Assembly: GCF_019400745.1 (NCBI RefSeq)
Contig: NZ_WJIB01000018.1
Span: forward strand, 1 to 64,000
Direction of reading: 5' to 3'
DNA from: Cohnella sp. CFH 77786
Lineage (GTDB): Bacteria; Bacillota; Bacilli; Paenibacillales; Paenibacillaceae
Length of the DNA: 64,000 nt
The position numbers and the translations under genes are program-made. A model generated the notes under the pieces. That model saw only the letters and a list, made by a program, of their open reading frames with translations, was not told the origin of the DNA and did no database searches. This document shows positions 51,908 to 61,276 of the stretch, one piece after another; position 1 is the first letter of the stretch; each line of letters begins with the position of its first letter.

Positions 51908-54475
51908 CTAGGCATCTTCCCGGAGCTCTTCGATCAGATTGGCTTTGGCCATCCTCCGGAGCGGGCCTTGCACGGAGAGCAGGCCGACTCCCAGGGCGTA
52001 CGCGCTGGCGATGGCGGCTCCGCTCCAAGGGAAATCGAAGGGGATTCCTTGCACCCTGGAGAGCTGCGAGAACAAGAACCAACTGAGCGCGGTCCCGAGC
52101 AGCAGTCCCCAGAAACCGCCGATGACTCCGAACCATACGCCTTCGGCCGTCGCCATTTTCCGGATTTGGCCCATCGTCATGCCGACCGCCTGCAGCAGGC
52201 CGAACTCCCGGCGCCGCAGCAGCAGGTTGGTTTGCACCGTATTCACGATGTTCAAGCTGCCGATCAGTCCGATGATGGCGAGGAAGCCGTAGACGAAGAT
52301 TTTCATTTGCACCGCGAATTGACGTTCTTCCTTCTGCCGATCCACGACATTGATCAGCTGCCCTCCCGGAATGTCGGCCGCGATTTGCTCCAGGACCTCG
52401 CGCACCGGCTGAGCGTCGGCTCCGTCCTTCAGCGCGACGTCGACGCCCATGAGCGCCGTTCCCATCGGTCGCTTCTCGGCAGGAACCGCTTGAAGAAGCT
52501 TGGCCATGGTCGATTTGGTTCCGATGACGTATAACGCGTCCGGCTGATAGGCCGAATCGAAGGGCGATTGCGAGAGGATTCCGGCGATTTTGACTTGCCG
52601 AGCCGTTGACGGCTCCGAAGCGGATTCGCCAAACTGCAAGGTCAGCCGATCTCCGACTTTGTAGCGGGTGAGCGGAAGCAGTTCCCGTTTTTTCGAATCC
52701 GGATTGTAAGGCTTGACCGTTTGCACGATCAGAACGCCGTCTTCCGCCGCCAGTTCGGCAGGATCTGCCGTGCCGGACTCGAGCCATTGCTCCGCTTTGG
52801 CCAGCCGCGCTTCGTCGTACAATTGCAGAACGGCGGAGATTTGCTGCGCTTGCGTACCTTGGAAGTTCACTTCGGTGAAATGGAATTTCATCTTGCGAGA
52901 GAAGTCGGGATTGACGACGGACTCCGGAACGATGGCGGTCGAGGACGGCATTTCGTACCGGCCGTAAGCGGCGTCCACCCCGGGCAGCTTCGCGATCCGG
53001 TCCATCGTGCCGGGAGATACGATATCGCTTACCCGATCCGCAGGCGTTTTGCCGTCTTCAGAGCGCACTTTTACGATGGTCTGGGCAATGGTAAAAGCAA
53101 TTTTGTCGTTCTCGGTCCGATCGACCGTCATATCGAAAGCTTGCTGGGTAAAATAATGGAACACGATAAACAGCATGACGCTGATGACGATCGAGAACGT
53201 GGTGATGCGGAACTTGGTCCGGTTGCGCCGGATATTGTTCGCGGCCATTCGGCCCTCTACGCCCAGCAGGCCGAGAAGGGAAGGGATCCGCAAACGCCGG
53301 TACGATTCCCGTACGATGCTGCCGGCCCCCTTCGTCGCTTCCACCGGGGACACCCGGGACGCTTTGCGGGCGGGCAGCCAAGCGGCAAGATAGATCGAAG
53401 CGATCGATACGCCGACGCTGAGCCCCATGATCCACCAATGGAAGGTCAGGCGGAAATCGTCCATTTGCAAAATCCGGAACCCGCCTTGAATCATCAGCCA
53501 CAGCGTCAGCCACAAGCCGCCCCAGCCGATGGCCAGACCCAGAGGAATGCCGATCAGAGCCAGCATCGTCGCTTCCCGAAGCACCAAGTTGCGAATCTGG
53601 CGCGGCGTGGCGCCGATCGTGCGCAGAAGGCCGAACTGGCGGATGCGTTCGAGAACGGAAATGTGGAAGGCATTGTAGATGACCGCGATAGTCGAAAGCA
53701 CGACAAGGCCGACCAGCGTTCCGAAAATCACGTTCAACGTGCGGTTTAAGCCGTTATCCTGGGACTCGCCCATCAGCGCGAGCACCCTGCCGTTCGTGAT
53801 GAAAGGGTCCCCGAGCTTGGCGAATTCCGCCAGTCGGGAGCTGATGTCGACTCCTTTCTTGAACGTGGCGAATAGCTGCACATGGCCGGAAGCATCCTCG
53901 CTCCGTGCCGGATCCGCATCGGCCATCAGGGTGACCGCCTTGGCGGACCGGGATATTTGGGAAGAACGGTCGTTCCTGAGAATGCCGACCAATCGGTAAG
54001 CATGCGGCTTTCCATTCGGTGCGGTCAGCGTCACTTCATCGCCCAGCTTGGGTTTGCCCGGCAACCGGGGCACGATCCATTCTTCCGCCGCCACCTCGTC
54101 CGGAGAACCCGGCAGGCTTCCCGATGCGAGATGGATCGGCATGATCTCAAGAGCGTCTTCGTTCACTTCTTGGACGAAGACCGTATCGTTAGGTCCAAGC
54201 GGGGTTCCCGCACCGGTGCGCACGGCACCGACCTTGTCGATCAACGCACTGTCTTCCAGCTTACGATAGAGATCCGGGGCGGGCTTCGAATAACCGAAAT
54301 GAAAAGACCCGTTCTCGTCGATTTGCTGCAACAGAACGTTGTCCTTGAGCGCTTGTCCCATCGTTCCCAGCGCGCTGATGAGCGCTACGGACATGAGGAT
54401 GCCGAGCACGGTCAGGATCGACCGTCTGCGCTGCTGCTTCAAGTACCGTCCCGCTAGAAATCCGTATCCTTTCAT
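51908..54475 (-). CDS. ABC transporter permease with two FtsX domains
   Basis: An 855-aa membrane protein. An N-terminal helix (SILTVLGILMSVALISALG) is followed by a large extracellular domain. FtsX/MacB-type helices lie in the middle (VFGTLVGLVVLSTIAVIYNAF; LVLREATMLALIGIPLGLAIG) and a second FtsX unit at the C-terminus (IFVYGFLAIIGLIGSLNIVNTV). It overlaps the ATPase gene by 4 nt. With the upstream kinase and regulator this resembles peptide-sensing and detoxification modules. Confidence 0.9.
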   Translation of the reverse strand: MKGYGFLAGRYLKQQRRRSILTVLGILMSVALISALGTMGQALKDNVLLQQIDENGSFHFGYSKPAPDLYRKLEDSALIDKVGAVRTGAGTPLGPNDTVFVQEVNEDALEIMPIHLASGSLPGSPDEVAAEEWIVPRLPGKPKLGDEVTLTAPNGKPHAYRLVGILRNDRSSQISRSAKAVTLMADADPARSEDASGHVQLFATFKKGVDISSRLAEFAKLGDPFITNGRVLALMGESQDNGLNRTLNVIFGTLVGLVVLSTIAVIYNAFHISVLERIRQFGLLRTIGATPRQIRNLVLREATMLALIGIPLGLAIGWGGLWLTLWLMIQGGFRILQMDDFRLTFHWWIMGLSVGVSIASIYLAAWLPARKASRVSPVEATKGAGSIVRESYRRLRIPSLLGLLGVEGRMAANNIRRNRTKFRITTFSIVISVMLFIVFHYFTQQAFDMTVDRTENDKIAFTIAQTIVKVRSEDGKTPADRVSDIVSPGTMDRIAKLPGVDAAYGRYEMPSSTAIVPESVVNPDFSRKMKFHFTEVNFQGTQAQQISAVLQLYDEARLAKAEQWLESGTADPAELAAEDGVLIVQTVKPYNPDSKKRELLPLTRYKVGDRLTLQFGESASEPSTARQVKIAGILSQSPFDSAYQPDALYVIGTKSTMAKLLQAVPAEKRPMGTALMGVDVALKDGADAQPVREVLEQIAADIPGGQLINVVDRQKEERQFAVQMKIFVYGFLAIIGLIGSLNIVNTVQTNLLLRRREFGLLQAVGMTMGQIRKMATAEGVWFGVIGGFWGLLLGTALSWFLFSQLSRVQGIPFDFPWSGAAIASAYALGVGLLSVQGPLRRMAKANLIEELREDA

Positions 54476-55161
54476 GGCCGCATTCCTCCGCGCGTGTCGG
54501 CGATGAGTCGGCCGTCCTGCAACCGGAGAACGCGATCGGCTTCCGAGGCGATGTTCATGTCGTGCGTAATCACGATGACGGTCTGATGGAAACGCCGCAC
54601 CGCGAGTTTCAGCAATTCGAGTACTTCCCGTCCGTTGGCCGTGTCCAGGTTCCCCGTAGGCTCGTCTGCGAGCACGATAGCGGGGCGGTACGCGAGCGCC
54701 CGTCCAATGGCCACGCGTTGCTGCTGGCCGCCGGACAGCTCCGAAGGCAAATGTTTGCGCCGCTCGTCCAGGCCGAGCGTCCGGATCAGATCGTTGACGT
54801 AGGCTTTGTCGGGCTCGCGGTGGTCGAGCAGCAGCGGCAGCCGGATATTCTCCTCGACGCTCAGCACGGGAATCAGGTTGTAGGATTGGAAGATGAACCC
54901 GATCTTGCGCCGGCGGAATACCGCCCGTTCCTTCTCCTTGAGTTCGTACAAGTTTTCCCCGTCGATCATCACCCGGCCGGACGTCGGACGGTCCAGGCCG
55001 CCCAACATGTGCAGCAAGGTGCTTTTGCCCGACCCGCTGGCGCCGACGACGGCGACGAATTCGCCTTGCCCGATCGAGAGGGTCACGTCCTTCAAAGCAT
55101 CGACCTTCGTGCTTCCTTTGCCGTAACTTTTGCTTAGGTTTTCTGTTTCGATAACGTTCAT
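54472..55161 (-). CDS. ABC transporter ATP-binding protein (LolD/MacB type)
   Basis: A 229-aa ATPase: Walker [11 protein letters not shown]-loop [14 protein letters not shown], signature [16 protein letters not shown], Walker [13 protein letters not shown] and H-loop VITHDMN. It energises the FtsX-type permease encoded next to it, probably as a mechanotransmitter rather than a classical exporter, as known for this class. Confidence 0.95.
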   Translation of the reverse strand: MNVIETENLSKSYGKGSTKVDALKDVTLSIGQGEFVAVVGASGSGKSTLLHMLGGLDRPTSGRVMIDGENLYELKEKERAVFRRRKIGFIFQSYNLIPVLSVEENIRLPLLLDHREPDKAYVNDLIRTLGLDERRKHLPSELSGGQQQRVAIGRALAYRPAIVLADEPTGNLDTANGREVLELLKLAVRRFHQTVIVITHDMNIASEADRVLRLQDGRLIADTRGGMRP

Positions 55162-55243
55162 CAGAGCTGAATCCCCGCTTTCCGATTGGTCCTGCCGCCC
55201 TGTGGGAAGAACGGCATGATAGGGCCAGTATAACGCGAGTATC

Positions 55244-56584
55244 TTACAGCTCCGCCGTGTCTTCGCTTACGGTTTTGTAAGGTTTGGCGATATTCGCGGC
55301 GGGCAAGGGATTCAGGGGCATCGTTAGAACGAACCGGGAACCTCCCTCGAGGCGGGAGGAAGCCGACAGCATGCCGCCATGCCGTTCGGCGATTGATTTG
55401 GCCAGCGGCAGGCCGAGGCCGACGCCGCTTCCTCCCGGGGAGACGCGGTAAAATTTGCGGAAAATGTGGGGAAGATGCTGCTCATCGATGCCAGGGCCCT
55501 GATCCTCCACATAGAGCCGCAGGAACACGGGGGTCGTCTCCCACCCCACCGTGACATGGCCTCCGGGCGGGCTGTGCTCGATGGCGTTCTTCAGCACATT
55601 GGCGATCGCTTCCGCCAGCCAGCGGGGATCGTGGGGAATCTCCGGCCCGGCTTCGCGCGGAGGCTTCTGGACAATCGAGACCTGCCGGTCTTCGGCCAGG
55701 CGCCGGACGGCATCGCTCGCGCGTGCCACGGTCGGCGGCAAGGGAGCGGGGCGGATCTGAAGGGCAAGCGCGTCCGCCTCGAAGCGGGCGATCTTGAGCA
55801 GCGTCAGCGTTAGCCACTCCATCCGGTCCAGCTCCCGGCGGCACGTCTCGAGGAATTCCCGCGCCCGATCGGCGTCGACGTTTCCTTCGAGCAGCAGGTC
55901 CATATAGATGATCAGGGAGGAGAGAGGCGTTTTCAACTGGTGGGAGATGTCGGCGACCGTGTCCTTCAGAAAAGCCTTGTCGCGGTGCAATTGCCCGATC
56001 GTTTCCTGAAGCCGGATCGCCAGCTCCTGCACGCTGCTGGCCAGCAGCCCGAGCTCGCCTTCTTCATAGAGCCGGAAAGCCATCGGCTCATTATGCTTGA
56101 CGGCGTCGTCGAGCGAGACGGCAAGCCTGCGGATGTCGGCGAAGTGCCGGCGGTATTCCCGAACGAGCAGAGCGGAGAGGGCGACCAGCAGCGCCAGCAT
56201 TCCCGCGCCCAAGACGGCGAGGGTGCGTGCCCGGTAATCGTTCAGAACCGGAAAAAGGCGCGATTCCAGCTTCGGCGTCAGTCCGTACTCGGCGGCGATT
56301 TGCCGTCCCCTTTCGGCATCTTGGGGCGTAAGGTTATCCGGGTTCGCGAGCAGGCGGGCCCACAACTTCGCCTGCCCGGGGTCGGCCGTGGCAAGCCGGC
56401 CGATGATGCCCGTCTGCTGCGCCAGCCAATCCTGCTTGAGGCGCTCCGAGGAACGCTCCGCGAACAGCCACACCAGGACGGCCGACACGATCGCGGCCGC
56501 GGCAAGCATCCACGCCAGGCGCCGCGCGGGAGGATTCCGCCATAGACGCGCCGCGTTCAGCTTTGAATCCCCTAACCGTTCCAT
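55244..56584 (-). CDS. Sensor histidine kinase
   Basis: A 446-aa two-helix sensor (TM about 23-42 and 120-141, with a ~75-residue extracellular loop), HAMP-like linker, HisKA with His215 (DISHQLKTPLSSL) and HATPase_c (VLKNAIEHSPPGG; DQGPGI; GVGLGLPLAKSIAERHGG). ATG 56584 overlaps the response-regulator gene by 13 nt. It probably senses an envelope signal linked to the adjacent ABC transporter. Confidence 0.92.
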   Translation of the reverse strand: MERLGDSKLNAARLWRNPPARRLAWMLAAAAIVSAVLVWLFAERSSERLKQDWLAQQTGIIGRLATADPGQAKLWARLLANPDNLTPQDAERGRQIAAEYGLTPKLESRLFPVLNDYRARTLAVLGAGMLALLVALSALLVREYRRHFADIRRLAVSLDDAVKHNEPMAFRLYEEGELGLLASSVQELAIRLQETIGQLHRDKAFLKDTVADISHQLKTPLSSLIIYMDLLLEGNVDADRAREFLETCRRELDRMEWLTLTLLKIARFEADALALQIRPAPLPPTVARASDAVRRLAEDRQVSIVQKPPREAGPEIPHDPRWLAEAIANVLKNAIEHSPPGGHVTVGWETTPVFLRLYVEDQGPGIDEQHLPHIFRKFYRVSPGGSGVGLGLPLAKSIAERHGGMLSASSRLEGGSRFVLTMPLNPLPAANIAKPYKTVSEDTAEL

Positions 56585-57267
56585 CGATACCCCGCCCCCC
56601 GCACCGTCAAGATAAACCGGGGATTTTGCGGGTCGTCTTCGATTTTCTCCCTCAGCCTCCGGACGTTGACCGCGACCGTGTTGTCGTCCAGCACATCCAC
56701 GCCGCCCTGCCATACATGCCGAATGATCTGGTCTCTCGACAGCACGGCCCGCGGATGGGCCATGAACAGCGACACCAGCCTGAATTCCGTCAGACTGAGC
56801 GGGATGTCCCGGCCTTCCTTCTCGATCCGCATTTCCCCGGGAATCAAGGTCAATCCCCCGGAGTGCTGAGGCTTAGCCGCGGCCGGGGCGTCCTCTTGGG
56901 CAACCGCGCTTCTGCGGATGACCGCTTGCACCCGGGACACGAATTCCCGCAGCCGGAACGGTTTCGTAATATAGTCGTCCCCTCCGAGATCGAGCCCGCG
57001 AACGACGTCGAACTCTTGGTCGCTCGCGGTCAGGAAAATCACCGGAATCCGCCACCGGCTCCGGATTTCCGAAATAAAGTCGAATCCGTTCCCGTCGGGG
57101 AGCTGAACGTCGAGGAGGACCAGTCCGAATTCGCCGCACTCCAGCTCGTTCCTGGCTTCCGCCAGCGTTCGCGCTCCCCGGGTCTCGAAGCCTTCCTGCT
57201 CGAGCGTAAACCGGATTCCCCGGTGCAATGCCTCGTCATCTTCGATCAGCAAGATGTTCGTACCCAT
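56572..57267 (-). CDS. OmpR-family response regulator
   Basis: A 231-aa regulator: receiver domain with Asp53 (VLLDVQLPDG), LTASDQEFD and Lys in ITKPFRLRE; winged-helix output (LSLTEFRLVSLFMAHP; VAVNVRRLREKI; GAGYRW). First gene of the operon RR-HK-ATPase-permease. Confidence 0.95.
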   Translation of the reverse strand: MGTNILLIEDDEALHRGIRFTLEQEGFETRGARTLAEARNELECGEFGLVLLDVQLPDGNGFDFISEIRSRWRIPVIFLTASDQEFDVVRGLDLGGDDYITKPFRLREFVSRVQAVIRRSAVAQEDAPAAAKPQHSGGLTLIPGEMRIEKEGRDIPLSLTEFRLVSLFMAHPRAVLSRDQIIRHVWQGGVDVLDDNTVAVNVRRLREKIEDDPQNPRFILTVRGAGYRWNG

Positions 57268-57494
57268 GGAAGACTGGCTCCTTTCCCTTGTTCATCCGCC
57301 ACGAGAAGTGGTAAAGAATGGAGATATTTTGTGTCTAAAGTCCTTGATTTTGTCGGAAAATAACGTAAAATCGCGTCCCATGATCGACAGGGTTCTACAA
57401 TCTGACAACTAATTTTGTCCTATAATGGGAGCAGGATAAAAAACCTATCGCTGTATGACGAAATTGAACGGAAGGGAGCGGTCGGGAGTTCGAC

Positions 57495-57734
57495 ATGGAT
57501 ACGCCACAGTTGATCCTTCGCCTCCAGTTGCTGCAACGTCGACTTTATGAAATGGCTGACGATTTGGGCAATTTGACCGATCCTGAGATTGTGGCCGTCA
57601 GCGAAGAAGCGGACAGGCTTATCGTTCAACTTCAGCGCCTCCGGCGGATAGAGGCGGAGGAGAAGAAGAAAAACGCGGGACTTTCGTCAGGAACGGTCCT
57701 GGCGGGTTCTCAGCCCGCGGAAGAAGTCGGTTAG
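57495..57734 (+). CDS. Spo0E-like sporulation regulator
   Basis: A 79-aa helical protein like the Spo0E aspartyl-phosphatase family, which dephosphorylates Spo0A-P. Helix 1 (LRLQLLQRRLYEMADDLG) and helix 2 (DPEIVAVSEEADRLIVQLQRL) match, but the usual SQ-LD motif reads SEEAD. GGGAG is 6 nt upstream. The last 48 bp overlap the tadA 3' end on the other strand. A TGTCGGA, one mismatch from a 0A box, lies near 57352. Confidence 0.7.
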   Translation: MDTPQLILRLQLLQRRLYEMADDLGNLTDPEIVAVSEEADRLIVQLQRLRRIEAEEKKKNAGLSSGTVLAGSQPAEEVG

Positions 57735-58169
57735 CAAAGCGGCGCACGGCTCCTGCAGCACTCCGGAGCGCCAGGGCAGCCGGTGGTTGAACCGGGCATC
57801 CTGCAGCAGATCCATCAGCGTACCGACGCAGCCCGCTTTCGGATCGGCGGCCCCGTAGACGACCCGCTCCACCCGGGACTGCAGAATCGCGCCCGCGCAC
57901 ATCGGACACGGCTCCAGCGTGACGTACAGCGTGCAGCCAAGGAGCCTCCACGCCCCGAGTTTCTCGCTCGCCTCGCGGATGGCGATCATTTCCGCGTGCG
58001 CCGTCGGATCATGCGACGTTTCCCGGAGGTTATGGCCGGCGCCGACGATTTCCCCGTCCCGCACGATAACCGCGCCGATCGGCACCTCGCCGATCGCGCG
58101 GGCAAGATGAGCCTGCGCGATGGCTTCCTTCATCCATTTTTCGTCGTCGAGCCCTGCATCGTCGAGCAA
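57687..58169 (-). CDS. tadA: tRNA-specific adenosine deaminase
   Basis: A 160-aa zinc deaminase that converts A34 to inosine in tRNA-Arg(ACG). The active site is TAHAEMIAI (His58, Glu60) and EPCPMCAGA (Cys88, Cys91). The C-terminus extends past the core (FFRGLRTRQDRS) and overlaps the Spo0E-like gene. Confidence 0.95.
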   Translation of the reverse strand: MLDDAGLDDEKWMKEAIAQAHLARAIGEVPIGAVIVRDGEIVGAGHNLRETSHDPTAHAEMIAIREASEKLGAWRLLGCTLYVTLEPCPMCAGAILQSRVERVVYGAADPKAGCVGTLMDLLQDARFNHRLPWRSGVLQEPCAALLTDFFRGLRTRQDRS

Positions 58170-58190
58170 TGGAAATCCCCTTTCTTAATC

Positions 58191-58287
58191 ATTCAGAATG
58201 AATTCGTTTCACGCTATTCATTTCTGAATGCTCTTCGATAAAAACGACATTCTCTGGTCCTCCAGGACGACGAAGTCGTTTTTACTT
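58191..58287 (+). repeat. Dispersed intergenic repeat, copy D
   Basis: CATTCAGAA and TTTCTGAATG form stem 1; AAAAACGAC and GTCGTTTTT form stem 2, ending TTTACTT. It is closest to copy C (59319-59414), with identical blocks CTTCGATAAAAACGACATTC and GTCGTTTTTACTTG. Confidence 0.8.
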
Positions 58288-58330
58288 GCCAGCGAACAAG
58301 CATTCGTTGTTAACATGGTGTGCACAATTC

Positions 58331-58368
58331 TGTGGATAAAACCTTCGTTGTCCACAGACTTATGCACA
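58331..58368 (+). promoter_or_regulatory. Cluster of DnaA-box-like 9-mers
   Basis: TGTGGATAA (perfect, 58331-58339), TTGTCCACA (one mismatch, 58348-58356) and TTATGCACA (one mismatch, 58360-58368), with a weaker TGTGCACAA just upstream. Apart from these and repeat D, the 58170-58496 gap holds nothing seen. Confidence 0.5.
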
Positions 58369-58496
58369 TCTTCTATTTTTTCGTGGGTATAAGTCTTTTT
58401 TATTGTAACAGCTTGGAAAAGAAGATCAAATCCGAGCGGGCGGGTGAATACGATGGATAGAGGAGGGGACAACCACCCCGCGAGGGAGGAGAAGGC

Positions 58497-59192
58497 ATGA
58501 TCAATCTCGTGTTCCGCAAGCATCCGGAGGTCGGGCCGACGGGCAAAGTGTCGATTTTCGGCCGTGCGCTGTGCTCCGCGGAGCGGATGCGCGCATATGC
58601 GTACCGACGCAATCCGAAAGCTCCCGACGTGGCCGTCCATTACCTGGAGCAGGGGGAACGGTACGGCATCCGGGCGGATGTGGCATTCTGCCAAGCGATG
58701 CTGGATACGCAAGTGTGGAAGGCGGACCCGCAAGGTCCGCCCTGGAAACCGTTCGCCCATGCGATCTGGAGCGCGGCGGATCCGGCATGGACGGAGGATG
58801 AACTGAAGCGGCGGACGGAGCTGCATTACCGGCGGCTGAACGAGCTCGTTTCCGGGCGCGGGGAAGCCGTGGCATGCTGGGAGGATTTGAACGGAAAATG
58901 GACGCTTCCCGGCCACAAGTACGGCCAGGATATCGTAGCCATCTGGAGGAACATGATGGAATGGAAAGGGGAGGGCGAGGTGATGGAGGAGATGGAGGAA
59001 GCGGCGTTTGGGGAACAGGCGGAGGGCCCAATCCCCGCCAGGCGTTTCGAAGGAACCGCGGCCGAGGATTTGCGCTGGTTGGAGGAGCGGGGAATCCTGC
59101 CTGCGCCTTCTCCTCATCCCGAGCGCAAGGTGACCTGGGCCGAGCTCGCCCGCGTGATGCGGCTTCTGGACCAAGGCCGGCAGCGGGAGTAG
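58497..59192 (+). CDS. Glucosaminidase-like protein
   Basis: A 231-aa protein. HYLEQGERYGIRADVAFCQAMLDTQVWKAD resembles the start of endo-beta-N-acetylglucosaminidase (Glucosaminidase) domains, in which Glu in the second half of that motif is catalytic; here it is Asp/Gln-substituted, so activity is uncertain. No signal peptide is visible, which is odd for a cell-wall enzyme; similar proteins occur with phage or spore germination genes. The SD is GGGAGGAG. Confidence 0.6.
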   Translation: MINLVFRKHPEVGPTGKVSIFGRALCSAERMRAYAYRRNPKAPDVAVHYLEQGERYGIRADVAFCQAMLDTQVWKADPQGPPWKPFAHAIWSAADPAWTEDELKRRTELHYRRLNELVSGRGEAVACWEDLNGKWTLPGHKYGQDIVAIWRNMMEWKGEGEVMEEMEEAAFGEQAEGPIPARRFEGTAAEDLRWLEERGILPAPSPHPERKVTWAELARVMRLLDQGRQRE

Positions 59193-59223
59193 GGGGAGTA
59201 ACGCAGCGTATGCATTTTTCGGT

Positions 59224-59314
59224 GATTCAGAAAGTATAAAATCTGCGATACTTATCTGAATCACTTCGATAAAACGTCTATCCGTCCGAAAAGGACGTCG
59301 TAGCCGGTTTACTT
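59224..59314 (+). repeat. Dispersed intergenic repeat, copy B
   Basis: Nearly collinear with copy A (9518-9610): GATTCAG, AGTATAAAATC, GATAAAACGTCTATCCGTCC, GTAGCCG, TTTACTT. It is directly followed by copy C in tandem. Confidence 0.8.
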
Positions 59315-59318
59315 AATC

Positions 59319-59414
59319 ATTCAGAATTTATAAGTTTCACGTCTTTTCATTTCCGAATGATCTTCGATAAAAACGACATTCTCTGCCTTGAGGACGATGA
59401 AGTCGTTTTTACTT
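59319..59414 (+). repeat. Dispersed intergenic repeat, copy C
   Basis: Two-hairpin copy closest to D. Stem 1 is ATTCAGAA/TTCCGAAT and stem 2 AAAAACGAC/GTCGTTTTT. Copies B and C together fill the 59193-59529 gap before the prs-like gene. Confidence 0.8.
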
Positions 59415-59529
59415 GGAATCGGACTTGTCTCTTGCTCCGGGGAACTGATAGACTTTCATCAAGAGTGAAGCCGCTCGCCGGTTGAACGGGACTGCGGCTT
59501 CTCCTGTTTTCCTGAAGGAGGAGAGCAAG

Positions 59530-60474
59530 GTGCTGCACGGTAAAGTCAAGATTTTCTCGGGTTCTTCCAATCGGCCGCTGGCCGAAAAGATTTGCTCGCT
59601 GCTCGGCCAACCTCTCGGCGAGGTCAAGCTGTCGCGCTTCAAGAGCGGCGAGGTGTACGTCTCGTATCAAGAGCCGATCCGCACCTGCGACGTCTTCATC
59701 ATCCAGTCGCTCTCCCATCCGATCAACGACCATTTCATGGAATTGATCGTGATGATCGATGCCGCCAAGCGGGCTTCCGCCAAAACGGTCAATATTATCG
59801 TTCCCTATTACGGCTATGCCAGGCAGGAGAGGAAGCGGGCACCGCGGGAAGCCATCTCGGCGAAGCTGATCGCCGACACGCTGACGATGGCCGGAGCGTC
59901 CAGGATCATCACGGTCGATCTGCATGCGGACGCGATCCAAGGCTTCTTCAACATTCCGGTGGACCATCTGACCGCGCTGGACGAGATGACGGCTTATTTG
60001 CGAAGCCGGAACATCCCGAATCCCGTCGTCGTCTCTCCGGATCCGGGAAGGGCGGGCATGGCGGAGAAGCTGGCGAACGACTTGGGGGCGCAATTCGCGA
60101 TCATGATCGCGAATTCGGGAGACCGCACCGACGCGGGAGGACTGCATATCGTCGGCGACGTCGAGGGGATGACCCCGATCGTGATCAAAGACATCATCGA
60201 TACGGGCAAGACGGTTCGCCCCGCCGTGGATTTGCTGAAGGAGAAAGGCGCGGACCGCTGTTACGTGCTCGCTTCGCACGGTCTGTTCTCCCATCATGCG
60301 ATCGAGCTGCTGGATCACCCGCATATTCAGGAAGTCGCGGTGACGGATTCCATCGCGCACGAGGATTCCGATAAATTCACCGTGATCTCGATGGCCAAAC
60401 TGATCGCGGACGCCATCCGGATCAATACGATGGGCGGCTCCATCGCCACGCTGTTCAAATCGGGCGGGGTGTGA
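59530..60474 (+). CDS. Ribose-phosphate pyrophosphokinase-like protein
   Basis: A 314-aa PRPP synthetase family protein that makes PRPP from ribose 5-phosphate and ATP. Conserved: KIFSGSSNRPLAEKI, YYGYARQERKRAPREAI, TVDLHADAIQGFF, DIIDTGKT (PRPP loop, usually D-x-I-D-T-A-G-T). The SPDPGRAGMAEKLA segment differs from the common SPDxGGxxRA. GTG 59530 is chosen: AAGGAGGAG is about 7 nt upstream and the N-terminus then matches the family. Probably a second, divergent copy beside the usual gcaD-linked prs. Confidence 0.85.
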   Translation: MLHGKVKIFSGSSNRPLAEKICSLLGQPLGEVKLSRFKSGEVYVSYQEPIRTCDVFIIQSLSHPINDHFMELIVMIDAAKRASAKTVNIIVPYYGYARQERKRAPREAISAKLIADTLTMAGASRIITVDLHADAIQGFFNIPVDHLTALDEMTAYLRSRNIPNPVVVSPDPGRAGMAEKLANDLGAQFAIMIANSGDRTDAGGLHIVGDVEGMTPIVIKDIIDTGKTVRPAVDLLKEKGADRCYVLASHGLFSHHAIELLDHPHIQEVAVTDSIAHEDSDKFTVISMAKLIADAIRINTMGGSIATLFKSGGV

Positions 60475-60500
60475 CGCGGTTTATCCGGCATGGTCCGGCA

Positions 60501-60884
60501 TTACGGCGGCTCAACGGAGAAGAGCTCCTCCATCCTTTTCTCGACTTCGGGCATTTTCAATTTGGCCACGTAGCAGTGCTTCTCTCCGGGCGCCGGGTCC
60601 TCGGTGAAGTAGATTTTGCTCCAGTTCCGGTCCACTTTCCGGATTTTCGCTAAATTCACGATGAACACGCGGTCGGTGCGGTAGAAGCGGGAGTCCGTCA
60701 TCCGAAGGGCGCGCCAGAGCCTGTCCAGGGAATACCACCCCGTAAAGAGCTCCTCATCGAAGGTGTGAGCAACAATCTGGTTTTGCTGGACGCAGAAATA
60801 AAGGATATCGTCGGCGTTCACCGAGCGGAATCCCGCGTTACCTTCCGCATGTTCCATCAAAGTAAAAGTGCCGTCCCAGCGCAT
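60501..60884 (-). CDS. LytTR-domain DNA-binding protein
   Basis: A 127-aa stand-alone LytTR-like protein. DDILYFCVQQNQIVAHTFDEELFTGWYSLDRL and FYRTDRVFIVNLAKIRKVDR match the LytTR beta-strand pattern (IxYIEAxxx...FxRxHRSxLVNxxxI). No receiver or membrane domain. ATG 60884 lies 6 nt after GAGGG. It could regulate itself or a neighbour. Confidence 0.78.
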   Translation of the reverse strand: MRWDGTFTLMEHAEGNAGFRSVNADDILYFCVQQNQIVAHTFDEELFTGWYSLDRLWRALRMTDSRFYRTDRVFIVNLAKIRKVDRNWSKIYFTEDPAPGEKHCYVAKLKMPEVEKRMEELFSVEPP

Positions 60885-61068
60885 GAACAACCCTCTTCAC
60901 GGAAATCGAGCATATCAATAATATAGTATATCTACCCGGTTTTTACCAGTTAAATCGCACGAAAACTTGCATAAAATTCAAGTTCTATCGGTGTTCCGCG
61001 TTAAGAGCCGCTCGTTCCCGGCATTCGGACAAAGGCCCCGGCGCCAGGCGGGACAAGGCACCGCGGTA

Positions 61069-61097
61069 TGGACAGCGCACGGTCTCCGTGATAAGAT
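61069..61097 (+). promoter_or_regulatory. Promoter of the cobalamin-riboswitch transcript
   Basis: TGGACA (61069-61074), a 17-nt spacer and TAAGAT (61092-61097), 24 nt before the aptamer. Confidence 0.55.
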
Positions 61098-61120
61098 GAC
61101 ATCACAAATGAATACGGCGG

Positions 61121-61276
61121 AAAACAGGTACCGTAATGGTTTAATAGAGAAGTTCGGTGCGAATCCGACGCGGTCCCGCCACTGACCAAGGGAGGTTTCC
61201 GGAACTGCCACTGCCGCTTTTGCGGCGGGAAGGCCCGGTAGCCGATGAGCCTGGAGCCAGGAGAACTGCCTGTTTT
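61121..61276 (+). ncRNA. Cobalamin (B12) riboswitch
   Basis: Closing stem AAAACAGG (61121-61128) with CCTGTTTT (61269-61276). Conserved core GGTGCGAATCCGACGCGGTC plus CCGCCACTG, and the B12-box region GAGCCTGGAGCCAGGAGAAC. It lies on the same strand as, and upstream of, the transcobalamin-like gene. A GC-rich 176-nt segment follows before the terminator; nothing else was seen in it. Confidence 0.93.
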
